Origin: Trachelipus rathkii
Taxonomy: Eukaryota > Arthropoda > Malacostraca > Isopoda > Trachelipodidae
Assembly (NCBI GenBank): GCA_015478945.1
Contig: JABUQX010100304.1
Span: forward strand, 1 to 48,496
Length of the DNA stretch: 48,496 bases
Reading direction: 5' to 3'
In this document: in pieces, positions 33,401-42,900 of the stretch
Numbering within the stretch: position 1 is the first letter of the stretch
How the letters are laid out: the number at the start of each line of letters is the position of its first letter
Notes under the pieces: generated by a model
The model's input: the letters and a program-made list of their open reading frames with translations, nothing else
Told to the model about the DNA's origin: nothing
The model's database searches: none
Program-made: the position numbers and the translations under genes

Positions 33401-34700
33401 CTCATAGAATCTAGACAGTTAGTGCGCAAATGGATGGAAAATTATAGAGATGATAAAAGTATATAAGTAAACCTAGGAGAAATGTTAAAAGAATATTAAA
33501 GAAGACAATTAAATGTATGAGAAACTGAGAATATATAGTCGTTCGAATTAAAGTAGAGTACTTCATATAGATAAAAAGTCTCGAAAGTAAGTTTTCGATT
33601 AAAAGAAATTAAAAGTATGGGATATTAATTTCGTGTTATAAAGAAGATGTTGAATTTAAGAATTAGATGATGATGTAAAAGTTTAAGATAAAAATGTCAA
33701 GTAAACCTCTCAGACATGAATAGTAATACTAGATTTGATAAAGAATTAAGTGATATTTTTTAACTAATAATATTAAAGAATATGATGTAAAAGATATATT
33801 ATAGAATCATTATTATTATATGGAAAAAAAACCTCTCACAGTACAGAATTATGACGTGGCAGAGAAAAATTCAATAATAAACGCAAGAGACTAACATTTA
33901 AATAAGGAATTCGTGAAGGAATATAGGAAGATTGAGAAAAAGTATAAAAGACAGGACTCTGAGATATAATGTTTAAATATTAGGATATATATGAAGCGAC
34001 TCTGTATATATATAGGGGATTAGAGTATATAAGAAATATGATGTATATGAAAAGTGATAGTACTCATAAAATCTAATTTTAGAGATTATTAAGGAGAGAA
34101 TTACAGTTATAAGGCGGTGAGTTCAAGTATGTTGTTTATTGAGAAAGTAAGTTTAAACACGTTACATGTAAAATATCTCTAAATAGATTATTATATGAGA
34201 AGAAACGGATAAATTATAGAAGAAATTAGATTAAAGAAATTAAACAAAATTTTGAAATATATATTTGTAAATGGTTACGTAGCATTACTGATTGTATCAA
34301 CTTATTCTTAAATTTAAATAGAATAAGAGTTTATAGCAATATCAATCTATACAATATTGCCATAAATTAGTGTATTAGATTAAGAAAAATTAGCAGTTAA
34401 TTAAAAGATTACTATTTGTATGATTTAAGTTTTACCAACTTGTTATAAGGTAGAGCGACAAGTACGTGTCCTATATTTTGAATAAGCATGTTATATAGCT
34501 ATTTATGTTTACGTTGGGAGTGATAGCAGTTAGAAAAAAGATACAAAGAAGAAATTAAAATAAGAAATTGTCAGAAAAAAAAAGAGTTAAAGATTACATG
34601 GAATTTATAAAGCACGGGATTATATGAAACATGTAAAAAGATAGAGCGAAGGTAAGAGTGTGAAGTAATTTTGAGTTAAAAGAAATATAAGAGTATAGAT
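27421..34700. repeat. Purine-rich region with AAAGAAATTA-type arrays in one orientation
   Basis: The plus strand is dominated by A and G. Local tandem runs of AAAGAAATTA/AAATTAAAAG (period about 10-12 bp) are clearest at 28310-28490, 29105-29180, 29460-29515, 30195-30350, 30480-30650 and 31020-31100, with single copies scattered between. All are in the same orientation. No protein-coding frame longer than 76 codons occurs, and those present are Lys/Glu or Phe/Leu artefacts of the repeat. A short pure TA tract is at 32915-32952. Confidence 0.7.
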
Positions 34701-35575
34701 ATTAATGAGATTGACAAAAAGGGCGAGTTGAAAGTTAATTAATTAAATAAATGTTGAAAATTATTTTAAATAGAATATTAAATACAATATTATTAATTAT
34801 TAAAATGTATTATTATAAATTAATATTACAAGTTACTTTATTAATTTATTTATATTAATTAATATGTTTATAATTATTCATTATTATTATATTTTATAAT
34901 TATAAATTATGAAATTAGATTTAAAAATCTTGTAACTGTGTTTGAGAAATGTAGTGCGCGAAATTTATATAGCACAGCATAGCAGAATGAGATTTTATAA
35001 ATATATACAAAGCATATAGACTTTTACTTTAGAAAAAACAAATAAATGTATTATTACTAGTAATTATTAAATATACAAGAATACTTATATAATGAAAATA
35101 AATGTTAAGTAACTAATATTATATATTTGATGAAAAGTATTATATTATAAAATATTTATATATGTAATTATTATATATAATTAATAATATTATTATATTA
35201 GTTATAATTTATTATATATTATATTACTAGATGTACGTATTTTAACGTAAGCGTTAAGATTATATTTTGATTGATTGTCTAATTAAATTTCTTTTATAAA
35301 TATGATTGTTTATTAATACAAAGTTATATTATTTATTATTATTATTCATGAAAAAGAATTGATCAATATTACTACATAAAGAATTATTATTATTATTAAT
35401 TTTTTTTGAGTTCTGGAGTTATTGATTCCAAATATTATACTAATTCTTAAAGAAGCAATATAATGCATTTATAATAATATCTAAAATATTAAATTATTTT
35501 GAATTATTATTGATATTATTATTAATAATTATTAATTATATTATTATTAATAATTATTATTATATTAAGTATAAG
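34701..35575. repeat. AT-only region with ATT trinucleotide arrays
   Basis: Almost free of G and C. TATTATTATT and TTAATAATTATTA dominate, clearest at 35335-35400 and 35505-35570. Confidence 0.75.
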
Positions 35576-35719
35576 CACAAAGTGTTCGATACGAAAAATT
35601 ACTTATTATAGTCGCGTTCAGAAATTTTGCATGCGGCCTGTTAAGACCGTATAAATAACTGGAGAGGATTATATTTATGAATACATAACAACTGGAACCA
35701 AATACATGAGAGGAATTAT

Positions 35720-36145
35720 TTAATTGAAGCCGACCCCACCCTGTAAGAAATTTAGTTAGATTGAAGGCCTGACCCCAACGCCGGAAGATTTATTTAATTG
35801 GAAACCTGTGCCTCCCAACCTATACGGTTTTATATTATGGGGTTTGCTGAACCTGGCCCCGAACCCGGTTCGTATTTTATATTGGAGAGGTTTTGCTGAA
35901 AACTGAGGCCCCAACGGATGGATTTTATATTAACTGAATATACCAACACCCAACACCGGATAAAGGATATATTTAAATAAACCTGACCCCACCCTGGTAA
36001 AAAGGATTTATTTAATCTACAACTGACCCCAGACACCGGAAGGAATTTTATTTTAAATTGAAACTCTGACCCCAACCGGAAAGATTTTCTCACGGAAGGA
36101 ATTTATTTAATTGAGCCTAGCCCCAAACCCGGGAAGGAATAAATA
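35720..36145. repeat. Degenerate GAAGGATTTATTTAAT-CTGACCCCAACC minisatellite
   Basis: About ten copies of a 35-50 bp unit: a TTTATTTAATTGAAA half followed by a C-rich ACCTGACCCCAACCC half and GGAAGGA. Copies are visible at the C-rich words near 35730, 35770, 35810, 35850, 35910, 35950, 35985, 36025, 36070 and 36120. Unit length varies because of indels. An 87-codon minus-strand frame here is the repeat read as a Gly/Leu/Ser-rich peptide. Confidence 0.85.
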
Positions 36146-36199
36146 GGTGAGAGCCTTTATTCTTTAAAGAGTGGTTCTAAATTCGGAAACCATTTATGT

Positions 36200-36460
36200 G
36201 AGATACGCTTTCGCCTGGAATTGGAAGGAGGAGCGTACGCTGAGTGTACTCCCCACCTTCACTCCGTATATGAGGAGACACTAGAGTTGTACTCAAACCT
36301 TCTTGGTATGAGAGAGGTACCTGAGAGATGTAGATCCCAACATTTAATTTCACATGAATTGGGGAGAGGAATACATACTGAGAGAGTACTCCCCATACCA
36401 TTCACAGGAACTAAGGGAAAGTTTTATTATACACATTTATGTTTCCTGAAATTAAAGATT
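36200..36460. other. Sequence with TGAG-GTACTCCCCA phrases
   Basis: GCTGAGTGTACTCCCCACC (36239-36257) and ACTGAGAGAGTACTCCCCAT (36377-36396), each preceded by GAG-rich sequence, suggest two diverged copies about 138 bp apart. The open frame that runs through to the LDLa module is probably intron up to about 36499. Confidence 0.4.
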
Positions 36461-36499
36461 CCTCCTTTAAACAATATGATAACTGTAACAAGTGACCAG

Positions 36500-36643
36500 T
36501 TGAAGAGAGGGTATTGTAATAGACTTAGTACCCAGTTACTATATACTTGTCCGATGACAGGAGCTTGTATTCCAAAATCCTGGGTTTGTGATGGAGATAA
36601 TGACTGTTATGATAATAAAGATGAAGAAGACTGTCCTCCACAG
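36500..36643 (+). CDS. LDL-receptor class A repeat exon (LRP-like gene)
   Basis: LDLa modules are about 40-residue, calcium-stabilised ligand-binding units of LDL receptors, LRPs and related extracellular proteins. From 36515 to 36634 all six cysteines occur in the right order and spacing, with [16 protein letters not shown] and DNKDEEDC carrying the conserved IP..W.CDG..DC....DE..C residues; the acidic positions that bind calcium are intact. The module is exactly 40 residues and has no frameshift. A likely splice acceptor is ACCAG at 36495-36499, phase 0. Downstream, CCTCCACAG is followed by ATATTA where GTATTA would make a good donor, so the 3' end is uncertain; reading on gives a hydrophobic tail and TGA at 36680. 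Which LRP family member this is cannot be told from one module. Confidence 0.85.
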
Positions 36644-37899
36644 ATATTACTATTTATGTTTCTAATTGATTTAAGGTTTTGATATTCGTAACATTACTGA
36701 TAAATACGTGACTGAAGTTATTATATATTTATTATATTTTTAGTGGATTTTAATTAATATTAATTAATTTACTTAGCTTAGTGATTTAACTAGATGGGTA
36801 CTGTAGTAGTGGCTCTAGATTCCATGAGTAGGATACTTATTTATTGTGAAGATACTGATCGATTTATAAATGCTATATATCTTGTGCACTTTGATAAATT
36901 ATTTATATAAAAAACACCGATTGATGTCTATATTTCCTGAGACTCTCAGTTGGAAGACTGGCAGGACATTATAGTGTTTAATGAAAGCCTCCCGACGAGT
37001 GATATAGGTGGCTCAGATCTGTATATAGTAGTTATCCGAGAGAACATATTTTTTTATGACGTGGCACGTAGTTATTGAAGCAGATCTCTTTTTGGTCCTT
37101 ATATGAATTTAAGTAATTGAGTCATTCGAATACTAGGAAACAATAATATCCGAAATTAATGAAAATTTTTTTTGCATGAAAAAGAACTCGAAACAAAAAC
37201 CTGTGAACAAACTTTCCTTTATTGAATTGAACACACTGAAGGTGATATTTTTTGACAATATTCGATTAGTTATATTTTGTCATAGCGTGGCATATACAAT
37301 CTCATTCCAATGAGGACTGTATATAACACAAAAGAATAGGTCATGTCCGATTATCCTTCTAGGGAACGTGCCAAGCCTATAGAACATCTGGAAGGACTAC
37401 AGTGTTGACCTTTAGAGAGTAGAAGGAGTACAGAAAGATGTAGATAATGCAGAAGAATTTGTTAAGCGGGCGCGAATTAAATGAGCTTGTATTACAGGTC
37501 TTGGATTACTGAAGAAAATTGGTACCAGAGGCGTTGAGAACCCTCGCAGATATGAGGAGAAAATGATATAAAAGGAGAAATTAAAAGAAAGGACGATATA
37601 AGTACATATACGAAATCTAGCAGTTTTGGAGAAAAAACAGATTCGTGTTAAGATAAAGTTAAAACCTAAAAAGGGTAAGTGCAAATATTGCACTACAAAT
37701 AAGTTATGAGCTTATAAGTGGACGAAAACAAGTAGACGAAATTTTTGACTAGAGGGAACGAAGGGAATAACGAAAAATTGATAACATACAAGAAGAAAGG
37801 AAGAGGCATGAAAAAATAGTTGATTCAGAACTAGCCGGTATAAAGGAGCTATACGTGTGATAGAGCAATCAGTTAACAGTAGTGGAGTCGGAGGGGTGA
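36644..37899. other. AT-rich then mixed DNA, no gene recognised
   Basis: Likely intron or element flank downstream of the LDLa exon. 37380-37700 becomes purine-rich and includes short Lys/Glu-rich frames. Nothing else recognised. A 5' LTR of the element at 38-42.8 kb might lie here but was not found. Confidence 0.4.
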
Positions 37900-38159
37900 A
37901 GGTGAAGTAAGAATAAAGGTAGTGACCAAATAATGTTGAAAAGGCTAGTGGAAACTAGAGAGGAAGAAATACAAGGTAATATGGAGCACTTGGCATAAGT
38001 GAACAGGGTTATCAATTATTTTTTGCAGTGAACTGCATTAGAGAGTGGTGAGGAACTTACAGACTGGTCAAAATATAAAGCGGTGTAGAAAACCACTGAA
38101 ATACGGTGAAGAAAAGGTCCACAATATAAAAAACGATAGGAGGTAAATTAATTTATTGT

Positions 38160-38322
38160 TTGTTACGAATTGACTTTATTGAAGACTTCGAAGCGCTATG
38201 CGAAGGAGCTCAGCTCTCGGAAGTAAACAAAAACAGATTGAGAGATGAGATTAGAGAATTAAGGAACTTTTTGGAAGTGGAGCAAATAGAAGAAGGAAGA
38301 TCAGCATGTACAGAGCTAAGGT
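38160..38322 (+). pseudogene. gag-region open stretch
   Basis: An uninterrupted frame of about 54 codons reads LRIDFIEDFEALCEGAQLSE and NRLRDEIRELRNFLEVEQIE before TGA. It is acidic and helical, with no start of its own. Position upstream of the knuckles places it in the N-terminal part of gag of the second element. The family relation of this stretch itself is not recognised. Confidence 0.4.
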
Positions 38323-38899
38323 GAAATAATTGATGTGCACAAGGTTTTGGTTATCAAAGGTGAAGGAAGCTTGGTGCAGAAGAACTCGGGTACGGATAAT
38401 AGACAAGCGTCATGGATCTTCCAGAAGGAGTTCTGTGGTAGAATAGAGAAGAAGATGAAGAATTAGAAGTGAGAAAAGATTCTAAGCGAAATTTGACATA
38501 ACGAAATGCAGACAACCTATGATGGTTGGAAACTGAACGAAAAAACAAAGAATAAGAAGACACTGAAAAGCAGATTATATAATGATTGCAATTGCCACCC
38601 AAGTAAAATAGCAAGGACAGAATTTAGTTTGGTGATCGGAAGGCGAAAAAGAAAGTGCTGAAGTTGGAAGATGAAAGATATGTGAGATGAACTGGGCATT
38701 AAGTGACGAGGACAGATATACTGGATAACAACAGGACCGGAGGCTATGCATACCGAATAGTGAGCGGAACCATACCCTCAAGGAGAAGAAAAAAAACGTA
38801 TGCAGACAGAGGTGCGGTAAAGATGGACAACCGGCAACCACAACGTAAGTAGTGGACCAATTGGGAGTATGATAAGAATCTGGTGGACGCGAAATAAGT

Positions 38900-39180
38900 G
38901 GAACCAGGGGTTAAGGATTCCATTTTCATATGATGACAAGGATTGGGGCACATGAGAAACGTGACTGCTGGCGGTTTTAATGGATGGTGCTTGGCTTGTG
39001 GGAGCGGTGAACATAGGACTGATTGGATTGTCCAGAATAGAGAGGACAAGGATTTTCCAAACGTAGTAGGATGAAAACAACGACAGGACAAGAGACTCAG
39101 AAGAGTAAAATAGTGGAAAGAAGAAAATGTTTCTTGTGTGGATGGAGTCGGGCCACTGGCGATGACTCTTGTGCCGTTAA
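38900..39180 (+). pseudogene. gag: gag nucleocapsid with two CCHC-like knuckles
   Basis: The first knuckle, CLACGSGEHRTDWI (38988-39029), has CX2CX4H and then Ile where the last Cys should be. The second starts CFLCGWS at 39128, and after a two-base shift continues GH with a Cys about five residues on (39170), so CX2CX4H...C is recoverable only across an indel. Paired knuckles near the end of gag bind element RNA in many Ty3/Gypsy elements. Both are damaged here. Confidence 0.55.
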
Positions 39181-39557
39181 AAGAACAGAGTAGATGGAAG
39201 TTAGAAAAGACTTAAAACCAATGGTTTCGGGAAACGAACTTGCTTCGCCATTGCCGGGGACGTGTCGGAGCCAGCACAACAGGCATTAAATAAAAAGCAG
39301 GAAGGCCCGGTTATCATGGTGACAGGGAGGATAATAAGAATCCGGATGGCAGAGGCAGTTGTTACAGGTCAAAGGTTGGAAGGGTGAGTTGGCTGACATT
39401 GCCACCAACAGTATACAAAGGAGAAGAAAAGGAGGTTATGAGAAATAGTACCGGAGGGTTAGTTATACCATAACAAACGAAGTGATACAGGAATGTTGTG
39501 AGTTGTTGACAAGTGTGAGATTGTCATCTCTTGAATAAGTTTAAACGATAAATTGCG

Positions 39558-39791
39558 ATGCGAGAATGTGAAATGTTAGCAGCGGTTAGATTCGGGATCC
39601 TCAATACTTTGTTTGATAGGCAGGAAAGGGAGCCGGAAGATCCGAATCCGACGAGTAATAACAAGGAAATGAGATTGAAGGGTCTGGGTTATCCTCAACA
39701 GAGTGTAGAGTCCATCAAACAGATCTTGAGAGGTCACTATGATGGCATAAGTGTCGGACAATTGGAATTTTTGAGTTTCTTGAAGGATTAA
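39558..39791 (+). pseudogene. Open stretch between gag and RT, unrecognised
   Basis: 77 codons: MRECEMLAAVRFGILNTLFD to QLEFLSFLKD, containing PEDPNPTSNN and GYPQQSVESIKQILRGHYDG. It sits where protease or the protease-RT linker should be, but no D(T/S)G triplet is present. It is the longest clean frame of the second element upstream of RT. Function unassigned. Confidence 0.35.
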
Positions 39792-40609
39792 AAGGAAGGA
39801 GTAAGTTTTAGTATGCCATTCCATGAGTAGCTGGATAATAGCATAAAAGATGCACATTAGGGATGGATTCAATTAGACTTTGTGGTAAAATTGGCTGTAA
39901 CAGTGATAGAGAATAATGGGTGAACATAGAAAACTGAATATAAGAACTAGGTAACAAGGAATGTCTAAAAGAAACTTTAACATTTTAGCGACTTTTTAGG
40001 GAGAAATAACTGAAGAAATTAGGGTAACAGGTTAAAGTTGAAAGGAGATAAACAAGGTTACAAACAAGAGAAGAAGATACAGTTTAAGAAAGGCAGAGAA
40101 GTATCTTCAAAGGGAATGTGATAATCTGTCCTATTAGGTAGAAGTAGAAGAAGAATCTAAAAATAGTAATATAGAAATTAAAAGAAATTATAACCACCGA
40201 TTTAAGTGTTTACCTCAAGTTTGGTGAAATAGAATGAGGAGGAAGGTACGGTAATTAGTTAAAAAGAATATTTAATACATTTGATACTTAAAAGTTAAAA
40301 CATACAGTTAAAAGAGTGAAACGCAAATAGGAATAGCAACATATTGCTAGTAGTAGTTGAGGCAAAGATTAAAGGAAGTATGAGTTGAATCACAACAATG
40401 ATACAGTAAATACAACGTACGGGAAGTGATTTTAGAAACGGAAGAGTTCATGAACAAAGAGGATGGACGAGGAAAAGGTTGAAAGATGAAATTTAAATAT
40501 CATGTAAAAGAGGAATTACATTCAGAGACAGAATTCGAAACATGTGTTATGAGAGAGGTTTGTGAAAACAAAATGAGCTTATTTAAGCAGGAGGAGTGAA
40601 AATTAAAAC

Positions 40610-41340
40610 AGATGACGGACGTTAAGTCTATACTCGAAGAACCCCAAATAGTAGAATTAGATTGCCATGATACACAACCAATTTACCAGCGGGCGAGGAG
40701 GTTTGATCAGAGAGAAAACCAATCAGGAGGATAGAAAAAGCAGGTGAGAGGAGTATAGAGAATGAAATAATAGCTAGAGCCTTGAACTGGAGCAAGCGGA
40801 ATGGAGTTCACCGAGTGTTAGCCGGATCCAATAAATGAAGATAGATTACGCTGAGGGATATGTGATGGACTATTAGTAGATTTTAAATACAGAATACGAG
40901 AGTCTAGAATAAATTTAACGATGGCGAATATATCAGGTTAACTATTTACAGCATGTCAAGCAAGGGATATTAGACATTGTCACAAGCATGGGATCATGAG
41001 CTTAAGGTGTCTAACTAATTACGAAATGAAACCTGGCAGGGGTAGTTAGAGACTACACTCTTTCTCCAACAAGATAGAGAAATTAGCGGACAGTCCGGTC
41101 AAAAGAAGAGTTAGCTTTGAGCTTAAAGAACGCGTTCCAGCAGGCGTTTCCAGCGTATGAAATGCAAAGGAAATATGGTCAATAATTTTATAAAATAAAA
41201 GGTAACGTAGGTGGAATGACTATTTGAGGATGAAGTGGTTCATTAATGTCAAAAAGTTTCGAGGAGCACTTGCAGCTGATAGACAAAGTACTACAACGAG
41301 TTTGTGAGGCCATAAAGATCAAAGTTGGAAAAATGTAAGA
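40610..41340 (+). pseudogene. pol: Reverse transcriptase remnant (Ty3/Gypsy)
   Basis: ELDCHDTQPIYQRARR at 40654-40701 is the segment that precedes the RT fingers. GAATGGAGTTCACCG reads EWSSP at 40799 and, one base on, VLAG, the SxWSSPVVLV box. Near 40.86 kb RDM-and-DYRR-like words match RxCVDYRxLN. Near 40.96 kb MSSKGY-like sequence matches the D-SKGYWQI region. 41116-41159 reads FEL-KNA-PA-F-R-M with three indels (FGLKNAPATFQRM). The YIDD box expected at about 41.22 kb is not intact. SLMSKSFEEHLQLIDKVLQR (41240-41299) continuing to KIKVGKM is the downstream thumb segment, clean over 32 codons. Confidence 0.82.
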
Positions 41341-41343
41341 GCG

Positions 41344-41532
41344 GTGGCAAATATAAGAAGAGAAAGTTTCTTGCGAAATAATAATTCTGTAGAACTGGGA
41401 TCAAAGATGTTTACGGAGTTATGTGAGGAACAGCGGTATGATAAAACTGGAGAGCCAAACACTGTTGGAAGAGATATGAAAGGTATCTGGCAAAGAAATG
41501 ATATAAATAAATTTCTAGAGGAAAATTATTAG
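41344..41532 (+). pseudogene. pol: RT-RNase H connection segment
   Basis: 62 open codons between the RT thumb and the RNase H domain. The words EPNTVGRDMKGIWQRND and FLEENY sit where Ty3/Gypsy proteins have P.P.....LRSFLGL..YYRRFI. The agreement is loose and probably blurred by indels. Placement and strand fit. Confidence 0.45.
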
Positions 41533-41639
41533 AAGAACTGTCGAGGAATAAAAAGAAGGATGACAGCACCCTATAATGCTGAATTAACTGGAGGCAGACG
41601 AAAAGAAATGTGATTGATTGGACGGAGAAAGAAGTAGAA

Positions 41640-41995
41640 AGACATTTACAGCATTAAATAGATGGAGAATGAAGGAATCAAGTAAACTTGCGTTCCCTGA
41701 ACTTTTCGGAAGGTAGCGAACAAGCTGGAATTGTTTGTGGATGCTAGTGATGCCAGTGGTTTTGGTATGGGAGCTGGTCTTTGCCAAAAAACAAGGTGAT
41801 GAAAGAAGGGTTATAGCCTTTAATTCACACTCTTTCAAATGTCTTGTGAGTAAGGAGAATGAGTAAAGACCAAATCGATTAACAGAGGGTAGCACTGCAG
41901 CAGATTAAAGAATGGAAGGTAGATTAAAGATTTTCTAGACACGTTTCTAATGCATGGGCAGAGAGTATTACATTATTTACGACTTCGGCACATTG
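41640..41995 (+). pseudogene. pol: RNase H domain remnant (Ty3/Gypsy)
   Basis: KESSKLAFPELF at about 41670-41710 matches the L-FPDF lead-in. FVDASDASGFGMGAGLCQK is read cleanly at 41734-41790: it is the first RNase H strand with the catalytic Asp (DAS). One extra A then shifts the frame, and RRVIAFNSHSFKCLVSKENE (41804-41863) follows, equivalent to RPIAYxSRxLxxxExNY. Glu in KENE could be the second catalytic residue. The remainder is unreadable. The domain removes the RNA strand during reverse transcription in intact elements. Confidence 0.85.
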
Positions 41996-42555
41996 GAAGG
42001 ATGTTACACTGCACAGATGAAGTTTTGACTCTAGTAGCTAGCACGAAGTGATTGAGACGACTATTGAGTAATACAGATATTGAGATACAATGACTTACCC
42101 GGGGAGGAAAAAAAGAACATCTTTCGCAGAATTGCATGGTGTTTCAGGTACAGTGAATGATCAAGACGTTGTGAAAAAGCACACGGAAAGTCATCGGATG
42201 TTTTGATTCCAAAATAGAGAGTTAATCAATAGTAAAATGAGGAAGAGATCCCAGGTGGTATCAGAACGCACTGTTTAGTCGAGATTGATCAAGTTTTATA
42301 TGAAAGGAGAAATGACTCCCTCAGGTTATAGAAGACTGGAAAAGGGAATCACAAGGCGTTAAGAGACAATATAACTTTAAACAAATATAATTAGAGGGAA
42401 TAATTCTCAGAAAGATTAAATTATATGGAATTAAACAGAACTAACAGAAGATGCTGAAATGTAATATTCAAAGAGGCATTACAAGATTACTCAGGAATAG
42501 AAGAAGAACAAATACACTGAGGCAATTAAAGGTATTGACTAGGTAGCTAAGTGAT

Positions 42556-42810
42556 CTTGATTATATTAGGGTAAATGATAATTTGTATGACACCAATGAG
42601 GTTAAATTCGATGATGTATCTGATGAAAGAATATATATTGAGACCCAAGTGCGTGAGAGGAGAAGAAGGAAACAGTGACTATTGAATAAAACGATGCACA
42701 TAGCAAGAATGTAGGAAGGATGAAACGGACTTAAACACACTCTTTAGAGAAGATAGATGTACTTCAAACAGAGAGTGTTGTACGAGGAAAAACGCAATGT
42801 AATGGACGAG
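42556..42810 (+). pseudogene. pol: Possible integrase N-terminal region
   Basis: An open stretch from 42556 reads DYIRVNDNLYDTNEVKFDDV and YIETQVRERRRRK, like the segment before the integrase zinc finger (LYR...YVP..LR). HSKNVGRMKRT-like and RCTSNRECCTRKN words follow at 42700-42800 in different frames, resembling H..H-G..KT and C..C. All of it depends on allowing indels, so this is tentative. Confidence 0.3.
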
Positions 42811-42900
42811 CGATCCGAACCCATGTAAGAGAAATACACTTACAAGAGAGAAGAAATAAGAGTACAGAAGAGTACAGAGAAATCGACACAGTCAATAATG

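Larger units (their letters stand above)
37900..42900 (+). mobile_element. Second, heavily frameshifted Ty3/Gypsy LTR retrotransposon
   Basis: The plus strand carries gag-like sequence with two CCHC-like knuckles (38988 and 39128), RT motifs (40654-41335), RNase H start (41665-41865) and a possible integrase zinc region (about 42690-42800), in Ty3/Gypsy order with RT-RNase H before integrase. Motifs are separated by one-base indels roughly every 10-40 codons. Protease is expected at 39.3-39.6 kb but was not recognised. LTRs were not identified, so the outer limits are estimates. The element is a different copy from the gag-pro unit at 23.4 kb: that one has a single intact CCHC knuckle, this one two damaged knuckles. 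Confidence 0.78.

Noticed and set aside
27421..34700. CRISPR-like or regularly spaced array
   Set aside because: The repeat words are 10-12 bp, contiguous or randomly spaced, without uniform repeat-spacer units, and the genome is eukaryotic.
38354..39279. Overlapping minus-strand frames of 60-115 codons, Ser/Leu/Phe-rich
   Set aside because: Antisense to gag of the second Gypsy element, where the plus strand shows zinc-knuckle motifs.
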